Part shown: positions 13,401 through 24,918 of the stretch, piece by piece | Layout: each line of letters starts with the position of its first letter | Position numbering within the stretch: the stretch's first letter is position 1 | Assembly (NCBI GenBank): GCA_009746045.1 | Contig: RPFO01000106.1 | Span: 718,513 to 782,512, forward strand | Direction: 5' to 3' | Length of the DNA: 64,000 nucleotides | Source of the DNA: Mesostigma viride | Lineage: Eukaryota > Streptophyta > Mesostigmatophyceae > Mesostigmatales > Mesostigmataceae | Made by a program: the position numbers and the translations under genes | Notes under the pieces: generated by a model | The model's database searches: none | Told to the model about the DNA's origin: nothing | Seen by the model: the letters and a program-made list of their open reading frames with translations, nothing else

Positions 13401-15963
13401 GGCTGCTGCACACACACTTACACACACAATGCACGCAATTAGGGGCGACGGCACTCACATGTACATACTCTTGGGCGGCTGCACTCACATGTACATACAC
13501 CGCGCATGCAAGGGGCAACTGCACACACACGTACACACACCATGCACGCAAGGGCCGGCATGCACACACACGTACATACACTGCGCACGCAAGGGGCAAC
13601 TGCACACACACGTACACACACCATGCACGGAAGGGACGGCTGCACTCACATGTACACACACCATGCACGCAAGGGCCGGCTGCACACACACGTACATACA
13701 CCATGCACGCAAGGGGCTGCACACACACTTACACACCACCTTGCACGCAAGGGCCGGCATGCACACACACTGGCATACACCGCGCACGCAAGGGGCGGCT
13801 GCACACACGTACATACACCGCGCACGCAAGGGGCGAGTGCACACACACGTACACACACCGCGCACGCAATTAAGGGACGGCTGCACACACACGTACATAC
13901 ACCGCGCACGCAAGGGGCAACGGCACTCACATGTACATCCACCATGCACGCAAGGGGCGGCTGCACACACACGTACACACACCATGCACGCAAGGACAAG
14001 GATTCACACACATGTACACACACAAAGCACGCAAGGGGCTGCTGCACACACACGTACATACACCGCGCACGCAAGGGGCGGCTGCACTCACATGTACACA
14101 CACCACGCACGCAAGGGGCGGCTGCACACACACGTACATACACTGCGCACGCACGGGGCGACTGCACACACATGTACATAAACCATGCACGCAAGGGGCG
14201 GCTGCACACACATGTACATACACCGCGCACGCAAGGGGCGAGTGCAAACACATGTACATACACCGCGCACGCAAGGACAAGGATGCACACACATGTACAT
14301 ACACCGCGCACGCAAGGGGCGGCTGCACACACACGTACATACACCGCGCACGCAAGGGGCGAGTGCGCACACACGTACATACACCGCGCACGCAAGGGGC
14401 GGCTGCACACACACGTACATACACCGCGCACGCACGGGGCCAGTGCAAGCACATGTACATACACCATGCACGCAAGGGGCGGCTGCACACACATGTACAT
14501 ACACCGCGCACGCAAGGGGCGAGTGCAAACACATGTACATACACCGCGCACGCAAGGGGCAACTGCCCGCACATGTACATCCACCGCACACGCAAGGGGC
14601 GGCTGCACACACATGTACATACACCGCGCACGCAAGGGGCGGCTGCACACACACGTACATACACCGCGCACGCAAGGGGCGAGTGCGCACACACGTACAT
14701 ACACCGCGCACGCAAGGGGGGCTGCACACACACGTACATACACCGCGCACGCAAGGGGCCAGTGCAAGCACATGTACATACACCATGCACGCAAGGGCCG
14801 GCATGCACAGAAACGTACATACACCGCGCACGCAAGGGGCTGCTGCACACACACGTACACACACCATGCACGCACGGGGCGGCTGCACACACACGTACAT
14901 CCACTGCGCACGCACGGGGCCGGCGACTGCACACACATGTACATAAACCATGCACGCAAGGGGCGGCTGCACACACATGTACATCCACCGCGCACGCAAG
15001 GGGCGAGTGCAAACACATGTACATACACCGCGCACGCAAGGACAAGGATGCACACACATGTACATACACCGCGCACGCAAGGGGCGGCTGCACACGCACG
15101 TACATACACCGCGCACGCAAGGGGCGGCTGCACACACACGTACATACACCGCGCACGCACGGGGCCAGTGCAAGCACATGTACATACACCATGCACGCAA
15201 GGGGCGGCTGCACACACATGTACATACACCGCGCACGCAAGGGGCGAGTGCAAACACATGTACATACACCGCGCACGCAAGGGGCAACTGCCCGCACATG
15301 TACATCCACCGCGCACGCAAGGGGCGGCTGCACACACATGTACACACACCATGCACGCAAGGACAAGGATGCACACACATGTACACACACCATGCACGCA
15401 AGGGGCGGCTGCACACACACGTACACACACCGCGCACGCAAGGGGCGAGTGCAAACACATGTACATACACCATGCACGCAAGGACAAGGATGCACACACA
15501 TGTACACACACCATGCACGCAAGGGGCGGCTGCACACACACGTACATACACAATGCACGGTTGGGGCGACGGCACTCACATGTACATACACCATGCACGC
15601 AAGGACAAGGATGCACACACATGTACATACACCGCGCACGCAAGGGGCGGCTGCACACACACGTACATACACCGCGCACGCAAGGGGCGAGTGCGCACAC
15701 ACGTACATCCACCGCGCACGCAAGGGGCGGCTGCACACACACGTACATACACCGCGCACGCAATGGGCGAGTGCAAACACATGTACATACACCGCGCACG
15801 CAAGGGGCGGCTGCACACACACGTACACACACCATGCACGCAAGGGCCGGCATGCACACACACGTACATACACCGCGCACGCAAGGGGCGGCTGCACAGA
15901 AACGTACACACACCGCGCACGCAAGGGCCGGCTGCACACACATGTACATACACCTTGCACGTA
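7491..15963. repeat. 40-bp satellite array, right part
   Basis: The same 40-bp satellite resumes in the same orientation after the palindromic insertion. From about 7.5 to 12.4 kb the units are very regular, so every 120 bp (three units) comes back into the same frame. From about 12.5 kb the ATGCACG and GAGTGCAAACACATG-type variants become common and short stretches recur as blocks, for example near 14185 and 14950. It contains no gene. Confidence 0.97.
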
Positions 15964-16135
15964 CAACACACAACACACACACACAACAAAAAATTATATA
16001 CACACACACACGCACACGCACACGCACACGCACACGCACACGCACACGCACACGCACACGCACACGCACAACACACACAACACACACAACACACACACGC
16101 ACACGTGAACAACACACACACACAACAATTATAAT
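15964..16135. repeat. CA / CACG simple-repeat edge of the satellite
   Basis: After the last satellite unit the sequence degenerates into CA dinucleotides, then a regular CACACG hexamer run (about 16005-16070), then ACACACA and CACACAACA stretches, before AT-rich DNA begins. This looks like the boundary of the array, where the CA-rich half-unit has expanded on its own. Confidence 0.9.
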
Positions 16136-16235
16136 ATTAGTGTAGTATATCAAACAAAATAGTAATAAAGTATTTGCAAGCGTACTTCGTGTGAATTATG
16201 TGTAGACGAGAATAGAAGCTAAACAAAACTCTAAT

Positions 16236-16303
16236 GGAGAAAGAGGGATTCGAACCCTTGGGAAAGTTACCCCATACATAGCATTCCACTCGGACATTTC
16301 TCC
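16236..16303 (-). pseudogene. Deleted plastid-type tRNA-Ser(GGA) remnant
   Basis: Read on the minus strand, this 68-nt stretch begins GGAGAAATGTCCGAGTGG and ends GGTTCGAATCCCTC plus TTTCTCC, giving a perfect 7-bp acceptor stem. The order of elements and the AATGCTATGTA block match the bacterial/plastid trnS-GGA pattern: acceptor, D-arm start, 3' half of the anticodon stem, long variable arm (GGGGTAACTTTCCC), T-arm. About 20 nt covering the end of the D-arm and the anticodon itself are missing, so it cannot decode. It lies in AT-rich DNA beside the satellite edge, which fits an organelle DNA fragment moved to the nucleus. The identity rests on family knowledge and was not checked by a search. 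Confidence 0.55.
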
Positions 16304-16344
16304 GAAAAAAAGGTCACGTAAGCTAAGGGTGGAGAGTTAAGGGT

Positions 16345-16395
16345 GTAGGTTGTAGGATGTATGGTGTAGGGTGTAGGGTGTAGGGTGTAGGGTGT
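16345..16395. repeat. GTGTAGG heptamer repeat
   Basis: A short run of about seven GTGTAGG-like units. The left units are degenerate (GTGTAGGTT, ATGTATG) and the right units are perfect. Confidence 0.85.
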
Positions 16396-16740
16396 CTTGA
16401 GCTTTCTTTTTTGAGATCAATAGAGTCCCCTTCCATGATCATGTGCGTGATCTGGTTATGATTTTCATCTATGGCGTGTGTGGCCACATCGTGTATTTAC
16501 AACTTTCTAGCCATGGATAACTAGGTAACCATAAATTGGTTACCATGATAACTAGGTAAAAACGTGTTGGTTTCAGAATACATGTGATCGCTGCATTGTC
16601 ATCTACAATGTACAAATCAATCACGGATTTCGGGGCTACGGATTTCGGGGCTAAGTTTTTGTGGGTAGAGATTGGCAAGGGTGTCTTTATCTTGCCACTT
16701 GGTCACTTGGTGTGCATTACGTCTGTTCTTGCGTTGGAGT

Positions 16741-17046
16741 CAAAAAACTGTCCGTGTGTGGTGGTGGACTTTTCCTCACGGGCAGTCGCCATATGTCATA
16801 CAAGCACTTGTTCGGCGTACCACTAGCTCATGTATGTCACCATTGTAATTTTGCGTTGTAACAGCATTTCTCGGAGCCAACGGCCGTTGGACTCAAAAAA
16901 CTGACCGTGTGTGGTGGTGGACTTTTCCTCACGGGCAGTCGCCATATGTCATACAAGCACTTGTTCGGCGTACCACTAGCTCGTGGATGTCACCATTGTA
17001 ATTTTGAGTTGTAACAGCATTTCTCGGAGCCAACGGCCGTTGGACT
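16741..17046. repeat. Two 153-bp tandem copies with CCAACGGCCGTTGG
   Basis: Units 16741-16893 and 16894-17046 are nearly identical. Both end in the perfect 14-bp palindrome CCAACGGCCGTTGG (16877-16890 and 17030-17043). Diverged relatives of the same palindrome with similar flanks lie at 17288-17301, 17544-17556 and 18597-18610, spaced by 258, 256 and about 1053 bp. The short ORFs in this region are carried by the repeats and look non-coding. Confidence 0.9.
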
Positions 17047-20030
17047 TCGAAAAACTGATAGCCTTGTCTGAAGGTGTGTGCGTGAATGGCACATGTGCAT
17101 CGTCGGGGGGAGTTTTCTCAAGAGCCACATGTGGTAGTGTAAGGTGGGCATGCTTAGTGCGTACGGGTGGGAGGGACAAGAGGTGCAGAAGTTGACGGCT
17201 TTTGACCTTGGGAAATGACACGGCACACATAAGACAACAAAGTGATAATTTTAATGTCTTTACTGGTGTACTGTCAATTTCTCCGAGCCAACGGCCGTTG
17301 GACTCTCGAAACTCTCCTGTCTACAAAGTGTGTGCGTGCGATGGCACTTGTTCCATGTGCCGGGGGGGGGTGAGAAATCTGTCGTTCATTAATTTGTGCC
17401 TCGTCGGGGTGGGCATGCATGAATTTGTGCCTCGTCGGGGTGGACATGCATGAAAGCATTTTCATTGGTACTCGGGGTTCAATATTTTTGTCTTGCTGTT
17501 GAAACGTCGACGTGCTCTTCTCCTGCTCTTTTTTTTTCCTACTCAACGGCCGTTGGTGCTTTTAAACTTGCCCAGCGTTATGACTAGGATGCCCTTCTTT
17601 ACTGCTAGCCACCGCCCCTTGTGTACAATGCTAGAATTAGGCCGGGGTAATGGTACACGTCCACCGCGTCCCCAGTGCAAGGTTCGTGAATGCGCTGGTT
17701 CGTAAAAAATTCGGCACTTGGAAGGTTCGAACACCTGACCCCACTTTCGTTATTTCAACATGCCCTGAACGAAAAAGCTGCGTAAAGGATACATTAACCG
17801 TTCCCTGTTATTCTTGATTATATTGCGATATCATGGACGTACACACGCGGTTGGTGGTCCGTACTTGCCAACTGCACTTGCAAACTGACTGACTGACTGC
17901 CTCCGTTACGCACTTGCGTGTGTTTCCGTACTTGCCAACTGAACTTGCAAACTGACTGAATGACTGCCTCCGTTACGACTAACAAGTGAACGACGAGTGA
18001 GCTACTAAAGTTTTGTTCAGTTCATTGTGTCTATATGTACATAGCCGTTTCTTCAAAACCGTTGCGTGGATACCTTGATTCTGGGTTCGCTGATACTTGT
18101 TTCCCATTTTAAATCTCCCGTCCATAATTGGATACATGTAATGTAGGAGGATACCCACTTGCCCGAAATCCGCGTAACGGGTGATTAGTACTGCTGTAAG
18201 CGGAACCACAGACAAATCTGTCTAACGGGCTAACATTATTGTCCTTCATGTACTGGTTTTTGCACGCAGGACGCCATTCGCAACACCGCCTGACGGAGTC
18301 GGATGGACCGGACGTGCGTGAGGCTGCTGTTCACAGTCGTGAAGTTGGCAGACATTAATATCAACACGGTCACGAGAATTCGTCCAGAGAATAATTGATG
18401 CTTGTGACGTGCTCGACGGCTGCGATGACCGAGATGATGCGTGTAGTGCACAGCGTCCGAGACGTCGCGACACCCGTGGCTGTCCTGTTGATGCGAACGC
18501 ACGGTGACGAGACGGAGCCCATTATATAGGTGGATTACAAGTTAGAACGGCCCTCGCGGTTGCACTGTTTAATCGCGAACGTGGATTTTGCGGAGCCGAC
18601 GGCCGTTGGGGATTGGAAATCTGATGATATCGGGGCTGCGCACGACATCGAGGAACTGGGGATCGACGTAGGTCTACAGGCTCACTTGTCCGTCAACATG
18701 TATGGCCTCGCTTGACTGTCATCATCTTGACATGTACATAACTAGTTCATATACCATGCATTTGACACTGCCTGCACGTGGATTTTCCAGACATACATTG
18801 AGGGTAATTATAACTCGAAAGCACTACGTACGATTGAGACGTCCGGTCGTAGAGCAGATGCACTGGAGCTTTCTGATCTTCCAATTGATGGGTCTGTAAT
18901 TATGTAAGATATTCAGATATCGCGATGACTCGAGCATCGATGCATGGAATGTAATAATGTATTTCATTCAATTATACATCCAATTTAACTCCGCAATTGA
19001 GGGGCACACATGTCCATCAGCCCGAGACAACATTTCCCAAGTAATTTTCGATTAGTGATTTAGTGTGGGCCTCCCCCATATGCCATTGCACAGTTCCAAG
19101 AAATGGAAATGCCACATTGAATTTGGCATTATCATTTGCCTCAAGGAAGACCAGCTACGGGCTGCGAAATTCGAACATCCGTAAAATTTGACACCGTGAA
19201 ACCCTGACATACCTCACTTTTCCTGAGTTATGCAGTCAAGGGTAGCCATAGCAAAATGCTAGTCTCCTTGAATATTGTTGGCATCCATCCATCAAACTTG
19301 GATACGGCATGTGGCGATCTACTTGTTCAAGATCCCTCCTGCCTGTTCTTTGCTGTTGTCCACAAGTGTATCCTGTATATTCCAGGCAGACAAGCAGATC
19401 AGTAACAAGCAGCAGCACTAGCAATGACTATCAGTGTTTCTTTCATATCACGGGTTCAGATCCTCCTTGCCCGCTGCCACATCACGCAGGAATGCAGAAT
19501 GATTACTACAAAAAATTTACATGCAACAGTGAACAAGCACTCATGTCCTCCACAAGAAACATTGGCCAGACACTACCAAACGTTCAACGGAATTCATCCA
19601 TGCAATGTGTCAAAATATACTTTGAATGACATTGGTTGTCTCCTTGATACTTAATAGCAACCAAACCCATGCTGATATCCTGCGGTACTGCCTGTGAGAT
19701 TGGCGAGCAATCCAGGCCCACTGCATATGTGGTACGTGCGAAAAACGCATACATGCATACTTCCGCATCACATTCACGGTATCTATCACACATAAAACCT
19801 CAGCCCACTACACTGACAGGGCAAAAGACCATAACCAATAACCCTTGGATGCCAGAGGGAAGCAGAGCATGGCTGACAACCCATGCTCTTTGAAGATGCA
19901 AGCATTATGGCATGCACAGTAAAACAAGGTGTGGCATTGCAAACATGAGATGAGCAGAGGGCCAAAGTTTGTACTAGACATCCAGAAATACACCCCAACA
20001 ACTCCGCTACCCAAGGGTATGAGCGCATAC
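17047..20030. other. Non-coding region downstream of the AP-1 sigma gene
   Basis: I see no convincing gene. The region contains diverged CCAACGGCCGTTGG repeats, a 34-bp direct duplication near 17392-17452, a 68-bp duplication near 17860-17980 (TTGCCAACTG with GACTGACTGACTGCCTCCG), and AT-rich unique DNA from 18.7 kb on. The last coding exon of AP1S, about 20 residues, should lie in the right-hand part, but I could not identify it. Confidence 0.6.
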
Positions 20031-23000
20031 CTGCGCAGCGATCACTCGGGTGACTGACTTCTTGCTGCTCTCCTGCAGCTCGCCCGCAATCACCAGCTCG
20101 TCCAGGATGTAGTATGCCTGCAACATCGTAGCCAAGAAAAAGGTTTCAGTTCCCACTCAGCCAATGTTTACATGAATGGCGATGAGGCAAGGCCTGCCTT
20201 TATATTTTTAGTACTATCAATGAGCAACTGTTGATTTGATATCACACATTGCAGGTTGTGAACACAGCTACCCACTGCCGGGGAACGGCAGGCCCAACAC
20301 GCACATGCTCATAAAGTTCAACACAGAGTCAAAATGATGGAACAAGATATACAAGTAGCAATGGACTGAACCAACTGAACGCGAAGTCGCACCTTGTGAA
20401 AATTGAAGATTAGATCCAGCTCGCACACCTGGTTAAGTCCGGCAGTAAAACCAGAGACACCAGAGCACACAAAATAAGCATGTGTTAACAAGAGGCATTG
20501 AGCGGAGCGCAGGTGGAATAGCCACACTTGATTTAACAAGCATGTATCCGCCCCAGAGATAATCAACAAGGGACTCTTACCAACCATGCCCTCAAGAAAC
20601 CAACCTCGCGACATGACAGTTTCTGCATGATGCGAAGACAGCTCCTGGGTGATACGACGGAAGGAGTAAGCCCCACACACATGTTTGTGTTCCTTGGTGT
20701 CGCCAGATTGTGCATACTAAGGAAAGTGGAAACCAGCCATCTGGAAGGGGATGGTTGGCTTGTATAGCATGCATTGGCTTGTATAGCATGCATTGGCTTG
20801 TATAGCATGCATTGGCTTGTGTAGCATGCATTGGCTTGTATAGCATGCATTGGCTTGTACAGCATGCATTGGCTTGTATAGCATGCATTGGCTTGTGTAG
20901 CATGCATAGGCTTGTATAGCATGCATTGGCTTGTATAGCATGCATTGGCTTGTATAGCATGCATTGGCTTGTGTAGCATGCATTGGCTTGTATAGCATGC
21001 ATTGGCTTTTATAGCATGCAATCATGCTTTTACTCATGCTATCCCAGTGACAGCTTCACAAAGCAACCACCATATGCATGAAAACAGGGTGACTTGCCCT
21101 TGGCAAACTTCTTTCGTTGATTACTCACATTGCCAAAGTAGCGGTCGAGGATCTCAACAAAGTGGTGGATAGTCTCGAGCGTGATCAGCTCGTTCTCGTC
21201 CGCGTTCACGCCCATGATGAAGTAGAGCGACGCGTACCTGGTAATCGGTGGTGGTGGTGGTGGTGGTGGTGGCGGTGGTGGCGGTGTGCATGTGTGTGTG
21301 CGGGACATTGGCGTGTGCACAAGGAAACCAACAAGAGCAGAGCATTGCGGGCAAGGGGATAAGCAGGCAAAGGTGAGCACAAGCACGACCATGACCGGCG
21401 GGTGGTAACGAACGAAAACTGAACAGTAAGAAAAAACCCAAACAAAAAGCTTATTGAGTGCGGAGGCTAAGGCCTTGGGATAGTTTGGAAAGCCTCCTTA
21501 GGTAACTTGGGCATACGAAACAGCCAGACCAAAGTGAGTAATGCCTCCAGCCTAGTATGTCATTATCTCAAGCGTGAATCAAGAAGCAAGAAAACTGAAT
21601 ACACAACACACGAGCAGTACATCAGCATTACAACAGCCAGCGTTGCCCAGAAGGAATGCCCCAAGCTGCCATGCTCCTCCACACTCCCCAAACTGGTGTG
21701 TACAACTGGTGTATACAACAGACCATGCCACTGTAAGCGTGCCTCCATGAAGCAAATACGCACAGAAAGTCAACGCAGAGAGCACACCCAATCAACAACT
21801 CTTTAAAATGTTACCTTGAGCAGGCTTCCCATCCATACTTCTTCAACAACCACAGCACCACGACATCCACTTCTTTGCCTCTCATATCACCTCCAAAATG
21901 ATGTCTATCCAAGCCCTTGGCAAACACACGGTCAAGCCGAAATGAGGGCAAATCTATGCACACGTTGCGCAAATTTTCCCGGCCAAACGCCAACACCACT
22001 CACACCAAAAGGCATTTGTATCTAACAAAGCAGTGTCACGTGGGTGATTTACTATAGGCCAAGTACAGCATTTCCTTCATTGCATGGCAGCACAAACTCG
22101 AATGGCAGAGAAAAGGCCCAGAGTAACGCGGAATACACGAGCAAGACTGTGCAGGAATGAAGATTATGCAATCATGCAAAACTGCAACATGAAAAATTAA
22201 ATGGCTAGCTGTTTCTGTTTCTCCTTGCTATTGTCGGTTTTTTTAGCGCTTCATTTGTTTTTTGCTTTGCTCAATTTCAAAACTATTGTAGATGTCGTCA
22301 AAACGAAAACAGCTTCTACGTAGTGCTAAGCCACCTTCTACTCAGTGCGACAAATCCAGTGTCAGAACAATGCTAAGAAGTTCAAAACAGTCCGCAGGGA
22401 TACATGGCTGATAAATACACTAATTGATAAATATACTGACTGCCATCTCCGGAGCACCTTCATATCCTTGTTACTTAGTATCAAGAAGTTGAAGTCTTAC
22501 CTCTTATACACAACCTTCAGGTCCCTCCATTCCACGAAGTTGCACAGCTTGGCTGGCCGGGTAAGAACGATTTGTGACAGCTCCCGAATGATCTGGCCAG
22601 TACCAGGGTAAGCCAATTTCAAGGTCGTCAGCAACAGGCCTTGCAACAATACAGAGCCATTCGCATCGTGGCGAGGCCGACAACAGCAGCACGTCTAATA
22701 CTCATCCCCACTAACTACTCAAACAACCCAGTCATACAAATCAGCCGAGCCTATCCGGACAAAATAAACGCGCCAAATCAGAAATATTCACGCACGATCC
22801 CAATGCGATGACTTCCCACACCAAGTATCCTTTCCCAGTTTGCGAGTTATGGAGCGACAGCGTACACAGTACTGCTGCGACGACGTTGATCTAATAAGAG
22901 ACTGGAGCGATGTCGAATTCACATTCGAGTCTATTGAACATAACCGTGACCGCAGTCCACAACATACCTTTGTACGTTCCTTCTGGTTAAAAGGAGAATA

Positions 23001-23193
23001 CCACTTAGTAAGCCGGACCTTTCCCTGCCTACTAATGAGCAGCACGAATTGTATCTGCAAGTGAGGAAGAAAAAGGACAAAAGACAAACATGAATGGACG
23101 ATGAGGTCCTGATACCAAACTGGTTTAAAAAATCTCTTATTTCAAAGCAAGCACAGGGAAAACCGATTCCAACTTCAGCCAACTATTTACCAT
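20031..23193 (-). CDS. AP1S: AP-1 complex subunit sigma (clathrin adaptor small chain)
   Basis: Small chain of the AP-1 adaptor, which links clathrin to cargo at the trans-Golgi and endosomes. Exons on the minus strand: 23193-23191 (initiator ATG immediately followed by GTAAAT), 23054-22968 ([19 protein letters not shown]), 22592-22501 (ends [14 protein letters not shown]), 21237-21129 ([20 protein letters not shown] and [14 protein letters not shown]), 20428-20393 (a 36-nt micro-exon, [12 protein letters not shown]) and 20117-20031 ([20 protein letters not shown]). All junctions are GT-AG and keep frame. The 138 residues recovered cover almost the full longin-like fold; members have about 155-160, so a short last exon is missing from this model. 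The [13 protein letters not shown] start favours AP-1 over AP-2 or AP-3. The exon with only the ATG is inferred from frame and the splice site. The introns hold a 19-bp minisatellite and a GGT run. Confidence 0.92.
20755..21021. repeat. 19-bp minisatellite in an AP1S intron
   Basis: Fourteen copies of TTGGCTTGTATAGCATGCA with few substitutions, in the intron between the YASLYF exon and the 36-nt micro-exon. Each unit carries the palindrome GCATGC. There are no spacers, so it is not a CRISPR. Confidence 0.95.
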
Positions 23194-24123
23194 GATGCCT
23201 TCCTCTTATATGCTAACGGGCCTGAATAATGGAACAGCACGGGGTCCCAAAGCAAACAACGACCAAGGCTATATCTTTGAGGCAAGCCTCGGCTAAACTA
23301 TTGAATCGAACTAGCTTTGGCTCTTGGTATCCACGCTGTCGGGAACACCTTGGCAAGGTTCTTGTAATGGCAGCTGGCCATCCATATTCCCCATGGAACC
23401 TGGGCAAAACGTCCATGGCTGCACGCGTCTACGGTAACGAAGCGACCCGCGGTAAGTTAACTGTAAGTTCCCGTTGGTCCGCCTACTTTGTGCTATATGC
23501 CGTCCTTTGATACATGAGTACCACTCAATGAAAGTAGTCTAAAATAGACAGCGCAGTATTCTCGAATTCTTGCCGGAAGATACTTGGAATGAGCAGAGTA
23601 CAACAACAACAAACAAAGGACAGGCCCTGCCACGTGGTCGCAATTTGCACCAAGAAGGCAGCATCTCTTCTCTTCCTTCAGAAAATTCCTCATGCTGCCA
23701 AGTGCCAGGCTGTTCATTTTCACTTCTGGCCCACATAATATAAAGCCTACCAAGGCATCTGGAGACTGGTCTATTAGTGGTGCGTTCCATTTCAACATGA
23801 ATGCAGCCATCGAAATGCCGAGTGCAAGAGGCTAGAGAGCCAGGCATCTTGGGGCAAAAGCAGGAGTCCGACTGGCCATCAGTTGATCAGCAGCTTCTGC
23901 TCGGGTAATGACGGACTTACGGCTAGATCCTCGCTAATAATCTGCCATGGCTCTGCACTGAATATCCTGTGCCGGGAAAGAGCAGGTGCACTGCGGGCTG
24001 CGGATGGAGCAGCGCTGTCCGCTTGTGCTGCTCAGTGTACTAGCGTTGGCAGGTGAAGGGCAGCCTCGTACTACCCTATTTTCACATTATACTTCGTGAG
24101 GCGTAGGACCTCATGGAAGCACA
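23194..24123. promoter_or_regulatory. Shared upstream region of AP1S and the GT29 gene
   Basis: About 930 bp separate the start of AP1S (minus) from the start of the sialyltransferase-like gene (plus). No ORF here resembles a protein I know. Both promoters and 5' leaders must lie here because the genes are divergent. No TATA box or other element can be assigned with confidence. Confidence 0.5.
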
Positions 24124-24918
24124 TTGACGCATGTATTCCATTCCAAAATGCATTGGGCAATTCTCGCCACAGTGTTCAGTGCTTTTTGTTGTGCCGCCGT
24201 CCCTTACGGATCCGCCGCTGGGGTCGTCGGACTGGGATTACGTGATTTCAAGGGCGCATTAGATGGCGGCTCCACCGGCTCCGAAGGTTCTGGTGAAAAG
24301 CATTGCATCCTCGTTGGTAATGGCCGAAGCGTGCTGGGTTCTGGGAATGGCAAAGTCATCGACTCATTCAAAGAGATTGGCAGGTTTAATTTTTTTGAGA
24401 CGGCTCACCTGGAGGCTGACGTGGGTACCTTGACCACGACATGGTTCCTCGGCGAGATGAAGGACCCCGGCCTCCGGCGAAAGGATGTGAACCCGCGCCG
24501 CGTGGTCGTCCCGGTCGTGTGGATTGGCAAGGCGAAAGCGTGTGTTGGGAAGGCACGGCCGTGCAGGATGAGCTCGGGTGAGCGGGAAGCCCGGGAGAAG
24601 ACCATCAGCCGCGTGCGCAACCTGTGGAAAAAGGACCCCCTTTACTCTGTCCTCGAGATCCTGCCAGAGGATGTGGAGATGGAACTTCAGACCAAGTACG
24701 GCTTCACCGCGCTGTGGCCGTCCACTGGCCTGCAGGCACTCGTGTACATGCTCCGGACGTGCCCAACTGTGACCATCACGGGCTATGATTTTGCCCATGG
24801 GTCGCACGAGCACTTTTGGGAAAAGAAACGGAAGCGGCACACGCTGCACGACATGCACATGGAGGGCAAAATCATCCACCGACTCATCCAGGAGGGCAAG
24901 GTCGTTGTGCTGAACTAG
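24124..24918 (+). CDS. GT29 sialyltransferase-like glycosyltransferase
   Basis: Intronless ORF of 264 aa. A hydrophobic N-terminal segment (about residues 11-34, WAILATVFSAFCCAAVPYGS) suggests a signal peptide or type II Golgi anchor. Met9 (position 24148) is an equally good start. All four sialyl motifs are visible in order: motif L at 61-105 (ILVGNGRSVLGSGNGKVIDS, then DVGTLTT), motif S at 199-222 (PSTGLQALVYMLRTCPTVTI), motif III at 228-233 (HEHFWE) and motif VS with H242-x4-E247. Family members transfer a sugar from a CMP-sugar donor in the secretory pathway. In algae the acceptor and even the sugar (sialic acid, Kdn or Kdo-like) are often unknown, so only the family is claimed. It is shorter than animal enzymes, with a reduced stem. 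It is divergent from AP1S and convergent with the PTEN-like gene. Confidence 0.87.
   Translation: MTHVFHSKMHWAILATVFSAFCCAAVPYGSAAGVVGLGLRDFKGALDGGSTGSEGSGEKHCILVGNGRSVLGSGNGKVIDSFKEIGRFNFFETAHLEADVGTLTTTWFLGEMKDPGLRRKDVNPRRVVVPVVWIGKAKACVGKARPCRMSSGEREAREKTISRVRNLWKKDPLYSVLEILPEDVEMELQTKYGFTALWPSTGLQALVYMLRTCPTVTITGYDFAHGSHEHFWEKKRKRHTLHDMHMEGKIIHRLIQEGKVVVLN

Noticed and set aside
17700-17760. Possible tRNA around GGTTCGAACACC
   Set aside because: Only a weak B-box resemblance; no acceptor or anticodon stem can be paired.
19584-19793. Candidate last exon of AP1S (ISQAVPQDISMG)
   Set aside because: It does not resemble the conserved end of the sigma subunit and lacks a convincing acceptor in the right phase.
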